The notes: generated by a model not told the origin, from the letters alone. Numbered from the stretch's first letter, positions 23,680-32,589 are shown. The stretch: DNA of 47,225 nucleotides from Pseudomonadota bacterium (GCA_017881185.1 JADGRE010000017.1:1-47225), one strand, 5' to 3'. Translations and numbers: made by a program.

Positions 23680-24576
23680 ATGGAAGAGCTGGATCTCAAC
23701 GAAGTCTTCATCTTCACGCGCGTGGTCGATGCGCAGAGCTTCACCGCCGCGGCCAAGCGCCTGGGGTTGCCCAAGTCCACCGTCAGCCGCAAGGTGAGTC
23801 AGCTGGAACAGCGCCTGGGCGTCATGCTGCTCTCCCGCACCACCCGCAAGCTGAGCCTCACCGACGCCGGCGCTGCGTACTACGAGCGCTGCGCCCGCGT
23901 CATCGTCGAGATGGAAGACGCCGAGCGTGCCGTGCGCGACCTGCAAGCTTCGCCCAAGGGCACGCTGCGCGTCACCGCCCCGGTGGACATCGTGCTCTCG
24001 CACCTCGCACCGCTGGTCGCGGCGTACACGCGTAAGTATCCGGAGGTTTCGGTCGTGCTGGTGCTCACCTCCCGCGTGGTGGATCTGGTCGCCGAGGGCA
24101 TCGATCTCGCCGTGCGCGGTGGCAGCCTGCCCGACTCGAGCCTCGTCGCGCGCAAGATCGCCGACATCAACATGCAGCTGTTCGCGAGCCCCGCGTACCT
24201 GAAGCAGCACGGTACGCCACACACCGCGGCCGACCTGCAAGAGCACGAGTGTGTGCTCTTCGGTCGCGAGCTGCGTGCCACCTGGCGGCTCAAGCAAGGC
24301 GCCAAGCTGCACGAGGTCAACGTCCGCGGTCGCATCAGCATCGACGACCTCGGCGCTGTGCGCAGTGCCGTGCTGGCCGGGGGCGGCGTGGGCCTCTTGC
24401 CAGTGCTCGGTTGCATGGAAGACGTGCGCAAGAAGCGCCTGGTGCAGCTCTTAGCCGACCATCGCATCGAGGGCGGTGGCCTGCACGTCGTGTATCCGTC
24501 GGCGCGACACCTGTCGGCCGCGTCGCGCTCGTTCATCGACTTCGTGGTGAAGGGCTTTGCCGCGGTGGCCAGCTGA
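23680..24576 (+). CDS. LysR-family transcriptional regulator
   Basis: 298 residues. The winged helix-turn-helix is at the N-terminus (FTRVVDAQSFTAAAKRLGLP, then STVSRKVSQLEQRLGVMLLS and RTTRKLSLTDAG). The periplasmic-binding-protein-like effector domain follows (about 90-295), with GTLRVTAPVDIVLSHLAPLV, EGIDLAVRGG and VLAGGGVGLLP. It is closest in feel to the large CrgA/AphB-like branch (DsbA- or DoxX-linked). Divergent placement suggests that doxX is its target. The effector is unknown. It converges with the SNF2 gene across a hairpin that includes both stop codons. Confidence 0.92.
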   Translation: MEELDLNEVFIFTRVVDAQSFTAAAKRLGLPKSTVSRKVSQLEQRLGVMLLSRTTRKLSLTDAGAAYYERCARVIVEMEDAERAVRDLQASPKGTLRVTAPVDIVLSHLAPLVAAYTRKYPEVSVVLVLTSRVVDLVAEGIDLAVRGGSLPDSSLVARKIADINMQLFASPAYLKQHGTPHTAADLQEHECVLFGRELRATWRLKQGAKLHEVNVRGRISIDDLGAVRSAVLAGGGVGLLPVLGCMEDVRKKRLVQLLADHRIEGGGLHVVYPSARHLSAASRSFIDFVVKGFAAVAS

Positions 24577-24599
24577 GCACGCAGTAGCCCTGCGCGCTC
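24575..24599. terminator. hairpin shared by the converging lysR and SNF2 genes
   Basis: GAGCACGCAG (24575-24584) pairs with CTGCGCGCTC (24590-24599) at nine of ten positions across a 5-nt loop. It fills the whole 21-nt gap and takes in parts of both stop codons. It could end transcription from either side. There is no T-run. Confidence 0.45.
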
Positions 24600-27015
24600 A
24601 CTCTTCGCTCGCGTCCACCAGCGGCGAAAACAGCTGCTCCACCTCGTCGAGGCCCAGGTGCAAGCCCGCGCCCGCCGGTGCACTCAGCACCGAGCTCGCC
24701 AGCTCGCGCTTCTTTTGCTGCAAGCCCAACATGCGCTCTTCCACGCTGCCGGCCGCGACCAGGTTGTAGACGAACACCGGTTTCTTCTGGCCGATGCGGT
24801 ACGCGCGGTCGGTCGCTTGATCTTGCGCCGCCGGGTTCCACCACGGGTCGTAGTGGATCACCGTGTCGGCACTGACCAGGTTCAAGCCCGTGCCTCCAGC
24901 CTTCAAGCTGATCAAGAACACGTCGGCCTTGCCGCTTTCGAACTCGTCCACGGGCTTCTGCCGGTTCTGCGTGGCGCCGGTGAGCGTCAGGTAGCGCACT
25001 TTGCGCTCCTGCAGCCCTTGCGCGAGCAACGCCAGCATGCTCGTGAACTGCGAGAACACCAGCACGCGGTGGCCGTCGCGCAAGAGTTGGCAGAGCAGCT
25101 CGAAGAACAGCTCGCACTTGGCGGACTCACGCACGAAGCGCGCCGCGTCGCTGCGCACCAGGCGCGGGTCGCAGCACAGCTGACGCAGCTTCATCAGCGC
25201 ATCGAGAATCGCCAGCGTGGAGCCCGCCACACCCTTTTTGCGAATCGCGCTGCGCACGTCGGCGTGGGCGGCCACGCGGATGCTCTCGTACAGCTCACGC
25301 TGTTTGCCGCGCAGCTCCACCGGTCGCACGATATCGGTCTTCGGGGGCAGCTCTTTGGCCACCTCTTGCTTCATGCGTCGCAAGATGTACGGGCCCACCT
25401 GGCTGCGCAGCGCGGCCAAGCGTTCCTCGTTCTTGTGGATCTCGATCGGGAAGCGATAGAAGTGCCGGAAGCTGAGCTCGTCGCCGAGCAGACCCGGCAT
25501 GAGAAAGTCGAAGAGCGACCACAGCTCCTCCAGGCTGTTCTCGATCGGTGTGCCGGTGAGACACAAGCGATGCTGCGAGCGCAGCGCCTGCACCGCCACG
25601 TGCGCGCGGCTGCGCCGATTCTTGATGGTCTGCGCCTCGTCGAGGATCACGTAGTGCAGCTCGAGCGTGGCGAAGTACTCTTCGTCGCGCACCAGCACCG
25701 GGTAGGTGGTGATGCACACGTCGCTGTGCGTGACTTCGGCGCGGCGCTTGTCGCGCTCCTTGCCGTGCAGCACCGTCACGCGCAGGTGCGGAGCGAACTT
25801 CTCCAGCTCGCGCTGCCAGTTGCCGACCAGGCTCGTGGGCGCGACCACGAGCGATGGCAGCTGCATGCGCCCGTGCTGCTTCTCCACGCACAGGTGCGCG
25901 ATGGTCTGCAGCGTCTTGCCCAGGCCCATGTCGTCGGCCAATACGCCGCCCGCGTCGTGCTCACGCAGGTGTTGCAGCCAGGCGAGCCCCGTCTCTTGGT
26001 ACGGCCGCAAGCTCGCCCGAAGCTCGTTTGCCTGTACGCGCGCGATCGTGCCCGCGGGAGCACTGAACGCCTTGGCGCGTTCGCGGATCGCTTCGTGGCT
26101 CTCCAAGCGCAAGCGCTCCGGCTCACCTGCGAAGGCTTGTTCCAGCTTACCGAGCGCGGCTGCGCGCACCTCGGGGAACACGATCACGTCCCCCTCGCAC
26201 TCGAGGCCCTGGTACAGCTCCGCCATCACCTGCATCAAGATGCGCAGGCGCTCCGCCGGCACCGGCACGTAACGCAGCAGCCCGGGCACTTGCACGAAGC
26301 GCGGCGACAGCTTCTCGAAGCGCTTGGCCTCGAGCGTCACGCCGTCTTCCAGCATGCCGAGCAGCACCGGCAAGAGGTTCACGCGGTGTCCGTCAATCTC
26401 GATGCCCAGCTCCAGGCTGAACCAGTCCGGCTTGTGGTCGTCTTCCTCGACCACGGCGTACCAGGGCGGCTCGTCGGTGAGCACCTGATACGGATAGTCT
26501 GCGGCCACGTCGATCTTCCAGCCCAGCGCGCGCAGCTGCGGCAAGGCATACGCCGTGAACGCGCAGCGTGCGTCGTGCGTTTCGTCGATCTGCACGAGGT
26601 AGTCGGCGCGGCAGCCGGGCGCCGCGCCGTAGTCCTCGAGCAGCTCCATGTCGATGGCGCCGAAGCCCTCGAGCACGTGGCGGGCGCGGGCCTCGGCCTG
26701 CGCGTCGCGGCAGAAGGTGCTCATGCCCGTGCGGTCGGCACAGAAGAAGCGCTGCTTGGGGTCGCTGCTGCGCACCACGAACCCGGGATACTCGAACGAC
26801 AGCTCCAACACCGGCGCATCGACCTCTTGGAAGTCGCTGCGCAGCGGCTCGCCGCGGTTCACCAAGATCCGTTCGCTGAACAGGCGGGCATGCGCGCGCA
26901 ACAGACGCGCGACACTGGCGTCCGCCGCCGCCGCCGGCTCGGCTCCTTCGACTGCCTGGAGCGCTGCGTCTAGCTCGCGCTCAGCTTCTTCGAGCGCGCC
27001 AAGATCATGGGCCAT
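24598..27015 (-). CDS. SNF2-family DEAD/DEAH-like helicase
   Basis: 805 residues. The N-terminal about 380 residues are not a recognised catalytic domain but resemble the SNF2-associated region of bacterial HepA/RapA-like proteins. The motor follows: Q-motif region LRPYQETGLAWLQHL, Walker A ADDMGLGKTLQTIAHL, SLVVAPTSLVGNWQ, and DEAQ box VILDEAQTIKNRRSR. Then come LTGTPIENSLEELWSLFDFL and the second lobe, VLVFSQFTSML, SLKAGGTGLNLVSADTVIHYD and DRAYRIGQKKPVFVYNLV. Such proteins are ATP-driven translocases on double-stranded DNA acting in remodelling of protein-DNA complexes or transcription recycling. The ATG at 27015 lies 7 nt after a -10-like box; the frame to 27162 is not protein-like. Confidence 0.93.
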   Translation of the reverse strand: MAHDLGALEEAERELDAALQAVEGAEPAAAADASVARLLRAHARLFSERILVNRGEPLRSDFQEVDAPVLELSFEYPGFVVRSSDPKQRFFCADRTGMSTFCRDAQAEARARHVLEGFGAIDMELLEDYGAAPGCRADYLVQIDETHDARCAFTAYALPQLRALGWKIDVAADYPYQVLTDEPPWYAVVEEDDHKPDWFSLELGIEIDGHRVNLLPVLLGMLEDGVTLEAKRFEKLSPRFVQVPGLLRYVPVPAERLRILMQVMAELYQGLECEGDVIVFPEVRAAALGKLEQAFAGEPERLRLESHEAIRERAKAFSAPAGTIARVQANELRASLRPYQETGLAWLQHLREHDAGGVLADDMGLGKTLQTIAHLCVEKQHGRMQLPSLVVAPTSLVGNWQRELEKFAPHLRVTVLHGKERDKRRAEVTHSDVCITTYPVLVRDEEYFATLELHYVILDEAQTIKNRRSRAHVAVQALRSQHRLCLTGTPIENSLEELWSLFDFLMPGLLGDELSFRHFYRFPIEIHKNEERLAALRSQVGPYILRRMKQEVAKELPPKTDIVRPVELRGKQRELYESIRVAAHADVRSAIRKKGVAGSTLAILDALMKLRQLCCDPRLVRSDAARFVRESAKCELFFELLCQLLRDGHRVLVFSQFTSMLALLAQGLQERKVRYLTLTGATQNRQKPVDEFESGKADVFLISLKAGGTGLNLVSADTVIHYDPWWNPAAQDQATDRAYRIGQKKPVFVYNLVAAGSVEERMLGLQQKKRELASSVLSAPAGAGLHLGLDEVEQLFSPLVDASEE

Positions 27016-27022
27016 CGAGCCG

Positions 27023-27052
27023 TTTAGATCAGATTTGATCCACAAAGTCGAA
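27023..27052 (-). promoter_or_regulatory. candidate promoter for the SNF2 gene, possibly leaderless
   Basis: On the minus strand, TTCGAC (27047-27052) and TCTAAA (27023-27028) are 18 nt apart. The ATG (27013-27015) begins eight positions after the -10 box and has no ribosome site. The AT-rich stretch 27020-27060 is unusual for this window. Confidence 0.35.
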
Positions 27053-27183
27053 TTTGAATCGTAGCCGCGGCATGGCTGTTGTGCCGGCGCGAATGTACGA
27101 CCACCACCGCTCGTGGCGCGGGCGCGCTCGCCGCCGTGAACGCCCGAATTGCCCAGCGGCAATCCAAAGCCGAGCCGGCGCGT

Positions 27184-29478
27184 TCAGCGCAGGCGGCGTG
27201 CTGCTTCCAGCAGCAACCGGCGTTCTGCCTGCGCGATCACGCCGCGGCAGCGCTGCGCTGCGTCGGGGTTCACCGAGATCGAGGTGATGCCGAAGCGCAC
27301 CAAGTGATCGGCGAACTCGGCGCTGTTGCTCGGCGCCTGCCCGCACAGTGACGAGGTCAGGCCATGCTCGCGCGCGCGCGCGATGATCTGCTGGATGGCG
27401 TCGAGCACGGCCGCATCCGACTCGTCGAAGAGCTCCGCGCACACCGCCGAGTCGCGGTCCACGCCCAGCATCAGCTGGGTGAGATCGTTACTGCCTATCG
27501 ACACGCCGTGGATGCCCAGCGCCGCGTAATCCGCGATGCGGTACACGACGGAGGGCACCTCGGCCATCACCCAGCGCAACAGCCCGCGCTGCTTGCCGAG
27601 CGGGTGCTTGTCGATCATCTCGAGGCACGCGGCCAGCTCCCACTTGGTGCGTACGAACGGAATCATCACGTGCAGGTTCGGCGTCTGCTCGCGCACCTTC
27701 GCCAGGGTGTCCAGCTCGAGCTCGAACAGATCGGGCTCGCGCACGTAGCGGTAGCAGCCGCGGTAGCCGATCATCGGGTTCTCTTCGTGGGCCTCGAAGG
27801 CTTCCCCGCCGCGCAGCTTGCGGAACTCGTTCGTACGAAAATCGTAGGTCCGGTAAATCACCGGTCGCGGCGCGAACGCCTGCGTGATCTGCAAGAGCGA
27901 GGCGCTCATCTTGTCGACGAACTCCTGGCGCTTGCCCTCGGCGAGCAACTGCTTGGGGTGCACGCCGCCGAGCGCATCGCTGATCATGAACTCCGCGCGC
28001 AGCAGGCCCACGCCATCCACCGGCAACGCCGCTGCGGCTTGCGCCTGCGACGCGATCGCGAGGTTCACGTAGAGCTTGGTCGCCAGCGGTTCCACCGCCA
28101 CCGGCGCGCCCTGCTGACTCATCCTGGCGTCCGGCTCGGCCTGCGGTGCACGCGCCACGGCGCCTTCCAGCACCTGGCCCTTCTCGCCGTCCACGGTCAC
28201 CAGCTCGCCGTCGCGCAGCTTGCGCGTGGCTTCGCGCGTGCCGACCACGCACGGAATACGCAGCTCACGACTGACGATGGCCGCGTGACAGGTCATGCCG
28301 CCGCCGTCGGTCACCAGAGCACAGGCGCGTCGCAGCGTGGGCACCCAGTCCGGGCTCGTCATCTGCGCCACCAGCACGTCGCCATCGCGCAGTTTCCCGC
28401 TCTCTTCAGCAGAGCGCAAGATGCAGACTCGTCCGCTCACGCGCCCCGGCGCCGCCGCCAACCCCGACAACAATACGTTGCCGGTCGCCGGGCTCAGCAT
28501 CGCGGCCGGCTTGCGGTCCAGCGTGGTGATGGGCCGCGACTGCACGATGAAGAACGCGCCGCCGTTCGCCGCCCACTCCACGTCCTGCGGCGAGCCATAG
28601 TGGTGCTCGATGCGCAGCGCGAGCTCGGCCAGCACTAGAATCTCCGCGTCGTCGAGCACGCGCCGCCCGCGCTCGTGCGCCGGCAGCTCCACGCGCAAGT
28701 CCCCGCCGTCGGGCCCGCGCACGATCTTGTGCGTCTTGTCACCCACGCGCACCGAGACCAAGCGCGGTCCGCTCTTATCCACCACATAGGTGTCCGGCTC
28801 CACTTGGCCGCCCACCACCACTTCACCCAAGCCGAACGCGCCTTCGATGACCACGCGTTGCAGATCGAAGGTGGCAGGGTCGGCAGTGAACATCACGCCG
28901 CTGCGATCGGAGTCCACCATGCGCTGCACCACCACCGCGATGGCCGGCTCGTCGCTGATCTTCTGGCTCGCGCGGTACGAGATCACCCGCGGCCCCCACA
29001 CGCTCGCAAAGCAGCGCACGATGGCGTCGATCAGCGCGTCGTCGCCGCTGATGTTGGTGAAGGTCTCGTTCATGCCGGCGAACGAAGAGCCCGCCGTGTC
29101 TTCGCTGGTCGCAGACGAACGCACCGCGACGCAGCCATCGCCGAGCGTGCGGTACGCTTGCAAGATCTCGGTGCGCAGCGTGGGCGGCAGCCCTGCGCTT
29201 TGCACCAGCGCCTTGAGCTCGCGCGACGCCTGCGCGAGCCCCGGTTCGTCGTCTGGATTCGCGCTTGCCGCGCGCTCCAAGATCTTCGTGCGCACGCCGG
29301 CTGCGTCGAGCGCGGCCAGGTAGGCCTGCGCCGTCACCACGAAGCCGGGCGGCACGGGTAAACCGGCTTGCGCCAGCTCACCGAGATTGGCCCCCTTGCC
29401 ACCGGCGACCGCCGTGTCGGCCGCGTGCAAGGTTGCGAAGGCACGCACGAAACTGGGAGTGGAAACGACGTCGTTCAT
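27184..29478 (-). CDS. ppsA: phosphoenolpyruvate synthase (pyruvate, water dikinase)
   Basis: 764 residues, close to the usual length. The N-terminal ATP-grasp-like nucleotide-binding domain has GGKGANLGELAQAGLPVPPG and VRSSATSEDTAGSSFAGMN. The central phosphohistidine domain has the catalytic loop GGGMTCHAAIVSRELRIPC. The C-terminal TIM-barrel PEP/pyruvate domain has GLLRAEFM, PVIYRTYDFRTNEFR, SIGSNDLTQ and the catalytic cysteine in SLCGQAPS. It makes PEP from pyruvate with ATP going to AMP and phosphate, a gluconeogenic step expected in an organism that feeds on amino acids. The ATG at 29478 has only a weak ribosome site. It is divergent from a methyltransferase gene across 31 nt. Confidence 0.95.
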   Translation of the reverse strand: MNDVVSTPSFVRAFATLHAADTAVAGGKGANLGELAQAGLPVPPGFVVTAQAYLAALDAAGVRTKILERAASANPDDEPGLAQASRELKALVQSAGLPPTLRTEILQAYRTLGDGCVAVRSSATSEDTAGSSFAGMNETFTNISGDDALIDAIVRCFASVWGPRVISYRASQKISDEPAIAVVVQRMVDSDRSGVMFTADPATFDLQRVVIEGAFGLGEVVVGGQVEPDTYVVDKSGPRLVSVRVGDKTHKIVRGPDGGDLRVELPAHERGRRVLDDAEILVLAELALRIEHHYGSPQDVEWAANGGAFFIVQSRPITTLDRKPAAMLSPATGNVLLSGLAAAPGRVSGRVCILRSAEESGKLRDGDVLVAQMTSPDWVPTLRRACALVTDGGGMTCHAAIVSRELRIPCVVGTREATRKLRDGELVTVDGEKGQVLEGAVARAPQAEPDARMSQQGAPVAVEPLATKLYVNLAIASQAQAAAALPVDGVGLLRAEFMISDALGGVHPKQLLAEGKRQEFVDKMSASLLQITQAFAPRPVIYRTYDFRTNEFRKLRGGEAFEAHEENPMIGYRGCYRYVREPDLFELELDTLAKVREQTPNLHVMIPFVRTKWELAACLEMIDKHPLGKQRGLLRWVMAEVPSVVYRIADYAALGIHGVSIGSNDLTQLMLGVDRDSAVCAELFDESDAAVLDAIQQIIARAREHGLTSSLCGQAPSNSAEFADHLVRFGITSISVNPDAAQRCRGVIAQAERRLLLEAARRLR

Positions 29479-29509
29479 GGTTCGAACTACCTAATCCCAT
29501 CCGCTGCGC

Positions 29510-30169
29510 ATGCTACATCTGGCCTTCTGGCCTTTCATGTCGGACGGCGATTTCTCACCCCAGAGCCTGTGCGTGCTTGGCTCGGCGCTCGCGGTCCGTT
29601 CGCTGCCACTGTGTCCGGAATTGCAGCTGTGGCTGTTGCGTGACGACATCGACCTCAACGCGCGCGCCCAAGACATCCTCGACGGCGGCCCCGCGCCTTA
29701 TTGGGCGTTTTGCTGGGGCGCCGGCCAGGCCTTGGCCCGCTACATCCTCGATCATCCGCACCTGGTGGCCGGCCAGCGCGTGGTGGATTTCGGCGCGGGC
29801 TCGGCGGTCGCCGGCATCGCCGCCGCGCGCGCGGGTGCAGCGCAGGTGGTTGCGGTCGACATCGACCCGATCGCGCTGCGCATGGCCGAGCAAAACGCGC
29901 AGCTCAACGGCGTGCCGTTGCAGGTGTCACTGCAAGTGAGCGAGCCCTGGGACGTGCTGCTCGCGAGCGACGTGCTCTACGAAACCGGCAACGAACACTG
30001 GCTACGCACGGCCGCCGACAGCGGCAGACAAGTGCTCTTGAGCGACCCGCTACGTCACGGCACGCCGCGCCCCGGCATGCAGGTGGTCGCCGAGTACCAG
30101 GTGCGCACGCTGCCCGACGTCGACTACCCGATCCAGCGCGCGCTGATTCATCGCCTGCGCATCGACTGA
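29510..30169 (+). CDS. protein-lysine methyltransferase-like (ETFB-KMT/METTL20, PrmA type)
   Basis: 219 residues. PLCPELQLWLLRDD and PYWAFCWGAGQALARYILD are the pre-motif of the ETFB lysine methyltransferase and nicotinamide-N-methyltransferase-like group. VVDFGAGSAVAGIAAARAG is motif I and VVAVDIDPIALRMAEQNAQL the post-I acidic region. DVLLASDVLYE follows, where related lysine methyltransferases carry a D/E-x-x-Y-type motif. Bacterial and mitochondrial relatives methylate the electron-transfer flavoprotein beta subunit next to its recognition loop. No etfB is present here, so the substrate is inferred from family. An ATG at 29537 gives a more typical N-terminus (MSDGDFSPQ) and may be the true start. 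Confidence 0.75.
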   Translation: MLHLAFWPFMSDGDFSPQSLCVLGSALAVRSLPLCPELQLWLLRDDIDLNARAQDILDGGPAPYWAFCWGAGQALARYILDHPHLVAGQRVVDFGAGSAVAGIAAARAGAAQVVAVDIDPIALRMAEQNAQLNGVPLQVSLQVSEPWDVLLASDVLYETGNEHWLRTAADSGRQVLLSDPLRHGTPRPGMQVVAEYQVRTLPDVDYPIQRALIHRLRID

Positions 30170-30207
30170 CAATCCGTGTGACAACGCGTGGCAGCGCGCA
30201 AACGTGC

Positions 30208-30636
30208 TCAGCGCGCGTCCTTCAGCAGCAGTGGGGTGTCAGCTGGCAACTTGGTCAACTTGGTCACCACCAGTGCAGGGCTCTCGCTCCAGCGCACCTG
30301 GAAGTCGAACGCGATCTTGTCGCCCACGTGGAGGCTCGCGCTCGCCGCTGACAGCGGTGGGGCGAAGCCGAAGATCATCTGCATCGACTCCATCTGGGAG
30401 GCGTGCCCGTCGCGGTCCTTGAAGGCCGCCACGGCCTGGTGATGGATCATCACTCTCCCATCCGGGCCAGACCCGCTCAGCTCTTTCACCAGGCCGCGTA
30501 CGTGGTAGCTGGCGACGGCCTCGCGGTCCGACCCGCAGCCGGCCGCGCCCGCGGCGCCCGACACGAAGCTGCACGCGAACAGACATGGCAACACGCAGCG
30601 TGCAGGCAACGACCGGGCGGCGGACACATCGAGCAT
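30208..30636 (-). CDS. CusF-like copper-binding lipoprotein
   Basis: 142 residues; the ATG at 30636 follows AGGAG at proper spacing. The signal peptide ends in a lipobox GAAGC (Cys34), so it should be a periplasmic lipoprotein. The mature part is a small beta-barrel of the CusF_Ec type: YHVRGLVKEL, GRVMIHHQAVAAFKDRDGH, then ESMQMIFGF with a Met-x-Met pair (85, 87), and LHVGDKIAFDFQVRW. In CusF, a histidine and two methionines bind Cu(I) or Ag(I). The His65/His66 and Met-x-Met positions fit this. Homologues often sit beside SCO1 or efflux genes; here the gene stands alone, divergent from a zinc-ribbon protein. Confidence 0.75.
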   Translation of the reverse strand: MLDVSAARSLPARCVLPCLFACSFVSGAAGAAGCGSDREAVASYHVRGLVKELSGSGPDGRVMIHHQAVAAFKDRDGHASQMESMQMIFGFAPPLSAASASLHVGDKIAFDFQVRWSESPALVVTKLTKLPADTPLLLKDAR

Positions 30637-30752
30637 TGGAGTTTCTCCTGTGGCCGGTAACCTACACGCGCCAAGACGCAGGTGCGAGCACGGCGCGCGC
30701 GGTCGCGATCCGGCCTTGCCCTGCGCGCGCAGGCTCCCGATAATGCCAGACC

Positions 30753-31229
30753 ATGGCCAAGCGCCCACCCGCCGACGATCAACCGCTGCAGTGTCCGCGC
30801 TGCATCAAGAAGATGCGCAAGCAGCGTCACTTGAAGGCGGTCATCGATCACTGCGATGCGTGTCAGGGCAACTTCTTCGACGAAGGCGAAATGCTCGCCG
30901 TGCTTGGCAAAGTGGCCGATCCCGAGGTCTGGGCGCGCGGTGATCGCAAGCGCACCCCCTGCGCCAGCGAGATCACCTGTCCGCGCTGCCACAAACGCAT
31001 GCACATGCATCCGCTCGGCGACGACACGCTGGCGGTCGACGTGGACTTCTGTCTCAGCTGCGGCGGCATCTGGCTCGACGGTGGCGAGGTCGATGCCGTC
31101 ATGCAGATCGGCGCGCGCTCGCTGGCTGCAGAGGCGCAGCAGGCGCGCAAGACCAAGCCGCAGACCAAGCCGCCCGATACCGCGCCCGGCTTGATCGGGC
31201 AGTATCTCTCGCTGTTTCCGAAGAAGTGA
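30753..31229 (+). CDS. double TFIIB-type zinc-ribbon protein
   Basis: 158 residues with two zf-TFIIB-like modules (PF13453): C14-x2-C17 with C34-x2-C37 (HCDACQGNFFDEGE), and C76-x2-C79 with C100-x2-C103 (FCLSCGGIWLDGGE). The C-x-x-C-x-G-x-W/F-x-D-x-G-E signature is typical. Such bacterial proteins are small and uncharacterised; one zinc per module is expected. The last 35 residues are Lys/Pro/Gln-rich and end near YLSLFPKK, perhaps a flexible docking tail. It is divergent from the CusF-like gene across 116 nt and ends 18 nt from the converging PHP gene. Confidence 0.82.
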   Translation: MAKRPPADDQPLQCPRCIKKMRKQRHLKAVIDHCDACQGNFFDEGEMLAVLGKVADPEVWARGDRKRTPCASEITCPRCHKRMHMHPLGDDTLAVDVDFCLSCGGIWLDGGEVDAVMQIGARSLAAEAQQARKTKPQTKPPDTAPGLIGQYLSLFPKK

Positions 31230-31255
31230 CGCGCTGCTGCCGCGTGCTCAGCGCG
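31230..31255. terminator. weak hairpin between converging genes
   Basis: CGCGCTG (31230-31236) and CAGCGCG (31249-31255) pair over 7 bp with a 12-nt loop, across the junction of the zinc-ribbon and PHP genes. No T-run; low support. Confidence 0.25.
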
Positions 31256-32135
31256 GGTGCACGTCTTGCAGCTTCGCAAAGCGCGCGCTCACGCTGCCCA
31301 CGACGCCAGCCTCGCGCGCTAGGTAGCCCACCTCGCGGTAACCTGCCGCCGCGATCGCGCGCATGCATGCGTCGAGACCCACGCCGACATCGTGCGCGCC
31401 GTGACTGTCGTCGCCGAGCGTGACGCCGATGCCCATGCGCTGCGCGAGCGCCAAGATCTCCGGCAACGGATACACGGGGCCCAGCCCGCGTCGATGCGTG
31501 GCGGCGTTCACCTCGAGCAGCGCGCCGCTCTTGCGCACTGCTTCGAGCGTGGCTTCGATGTGCGGCCACACGCGCGCGCTGAACGCTGCTGCGGGGCCGT
31601 CGAACTTCCGGATCAAGTCCACGTGCCCCACGATCTCGGGACGCAGCGTGCTCACGAGCTCGCGCAGCGCAGCGAAGTAACGCATCTGCAGCTCTTCCGG
31701 TCCGCCAAAACGCTCTGCGATGGCCTTGGTCTGCTCGGCTTTGAAGTCGACCACGAGCCCTTCGACATCGTGCACGCTGCCGATCATGTACTCGAAGCCC
31801 CAGCGCTCGCGCACACCAAGCATGCGCTGCGCCCAATCACCCGGCGGCAAGCGCTCGGTCTCGAAGCCCACGAGCAGCTCGATCTGCTCGCTGTACTGAT
31901 CGCGCAACGCACGCGCACGCGTGACGTACGCCTCGAAGCTGCGCTCGAGATCTGCGGGCGTGAGATCTTGCTCGTCGGGGAACAAGTCTTCTTGCCGGTA
32001 GCGCGGCACGTGCTCGGACAGACCGTAATGCGAGAAGCCCGCTTCGACCGCGCGCGCCACGACGCTTGCGAGATCGCCCTTCGCATGTCGACAGAACTCG
32101 CCGCTGTGACCGCCGTGATAGCTGAACCAAGGCAT
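31248..32135 (-). CDS. PHP-family histidinol-phosphatase (HisK type)
   Basis: 295 residues. MPWFSYHGGHSGEFCRHAKG opens with the PHP metal motif (H7, H10), followed by GFSHYGLSEHVP, LLVGFETER (metal Glu), FEYMIGSVHDVEG, EIVGHVDLIRKF and GVTLGDDSHGAHDVG near the C-terminus, all expected histidine/aspartate ligands of the trinuclear centre. The substrate assignment, histidinol phosphate in histidine synthesis, rests on overall similarity to HisK/HisJ. No other his genes are nearby, so another small phosphate ester is possible. It is 53 nt downstream of a hypothetical gene on the same strand and probably co-transcribed. Confidence 0.85.
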   Translation of the reverse strand: MPWFSYHGGHSGEFCRHAKGDLASVVARAVEAGFSHYGLSEHVPRYRQEDLFPDEQDLTPADLERSFEAYVTRARALRDQYSEQIELLVGFETERLPPGDWAQRMLGVRERWGFEYMIGSVHDVEGLVVDFKAEQTKAIAERFGGPEELQMRYFAALRELVSTLRPEIVGHVDLIRKFDGPAAAFSARVWPHIEATLEAVRKSGALLEVNAATHRRGLGPVYPLPEILALAQRMGIGVTLGDDSHGAHDVGVGLDACMRAIAAAGYREVGYLAREAGVVGSVSARFAKLQDVHPR

Positions 32136-32188
32136 GAGCAGCGTCGAAGCTAGCGCGTGCAGCGCCCGCTTGCGAGCACGCCGTGCGG

Positions 32189-32551
32189 CTACGGGCGTCT
32201 CTTGCGGTAGCGATCGGCGATCGGCGGCAGCTCGGGCGAAGACGGCCCACGTTGCAACTGATCGGTCGCCGCCAGCAGCGCCGACTCGATGTTCGGAAAC
32301 ACGTCAGCGGGCGTCAGGTCGGGCGGTAGGCTGAGCTGATAGACGTCGGAGTCCTCGCTCTGCCAACCACTCGCCCAACTCTCGCTCACGTCCTTGGTCA
32401 GATCCGAAGCACGCGCCGGCGCCGACGCGGTCTTGCCCACAGACGTTGTCGCTGCAGGCTTGGGCGGCAGCACCGCCGGGCGGCTCTTGCGCTTGCCTTC
32501 GCGAAAAGTGCCCGCAGGGACATTGGGTTCTGAGCGACGCGCTTTGGACAT
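32189..32551 (-). CDS. hypothetical basic N-terminus protein, 120 residues
   Basis: Not recognised. The first half is basic, Pro/Ala/Ser-rich and probably disordered (MSKARRSEPNVPAGTFREGK). The second half is more ordered, with YQLSLPPDLTPADVFPNIES and LLAATDQLQRG, and the C-terminus is basic (IADRYRKRRP). No signal peptide or membrane segment. A good promoter lies about 40 nt upstream. It is the first gene before the PHP phosphatase and seems genuine from that context, but the ATG lacks a clear ribosome site. Confidence 0.6.
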   Translation of the reverse strand: MSKARRSEPNVPAGTFREGKRKSRPAVLPPKPAATTSVGKTASAPARASDLTKDVSESWASGWQSEDSDVYQLSLPPDLTPADVFPNIESALLAATDQLQRGPSSPELPPIADRYRKRRP

Positions 32552-32589
32552 GACGATTAGCTACTGCAGGTGGTGTGGCTTCGTGGCTC

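Noticed and set aside
24658-26973. 771-codon open frame antisense to the SNF2 gene
   Set aside because: It mirrors the codon bias of the true gene, has no domain, and is rich in His/Arg/Gln as expected of a shadow frame in G+C-rich DNA.
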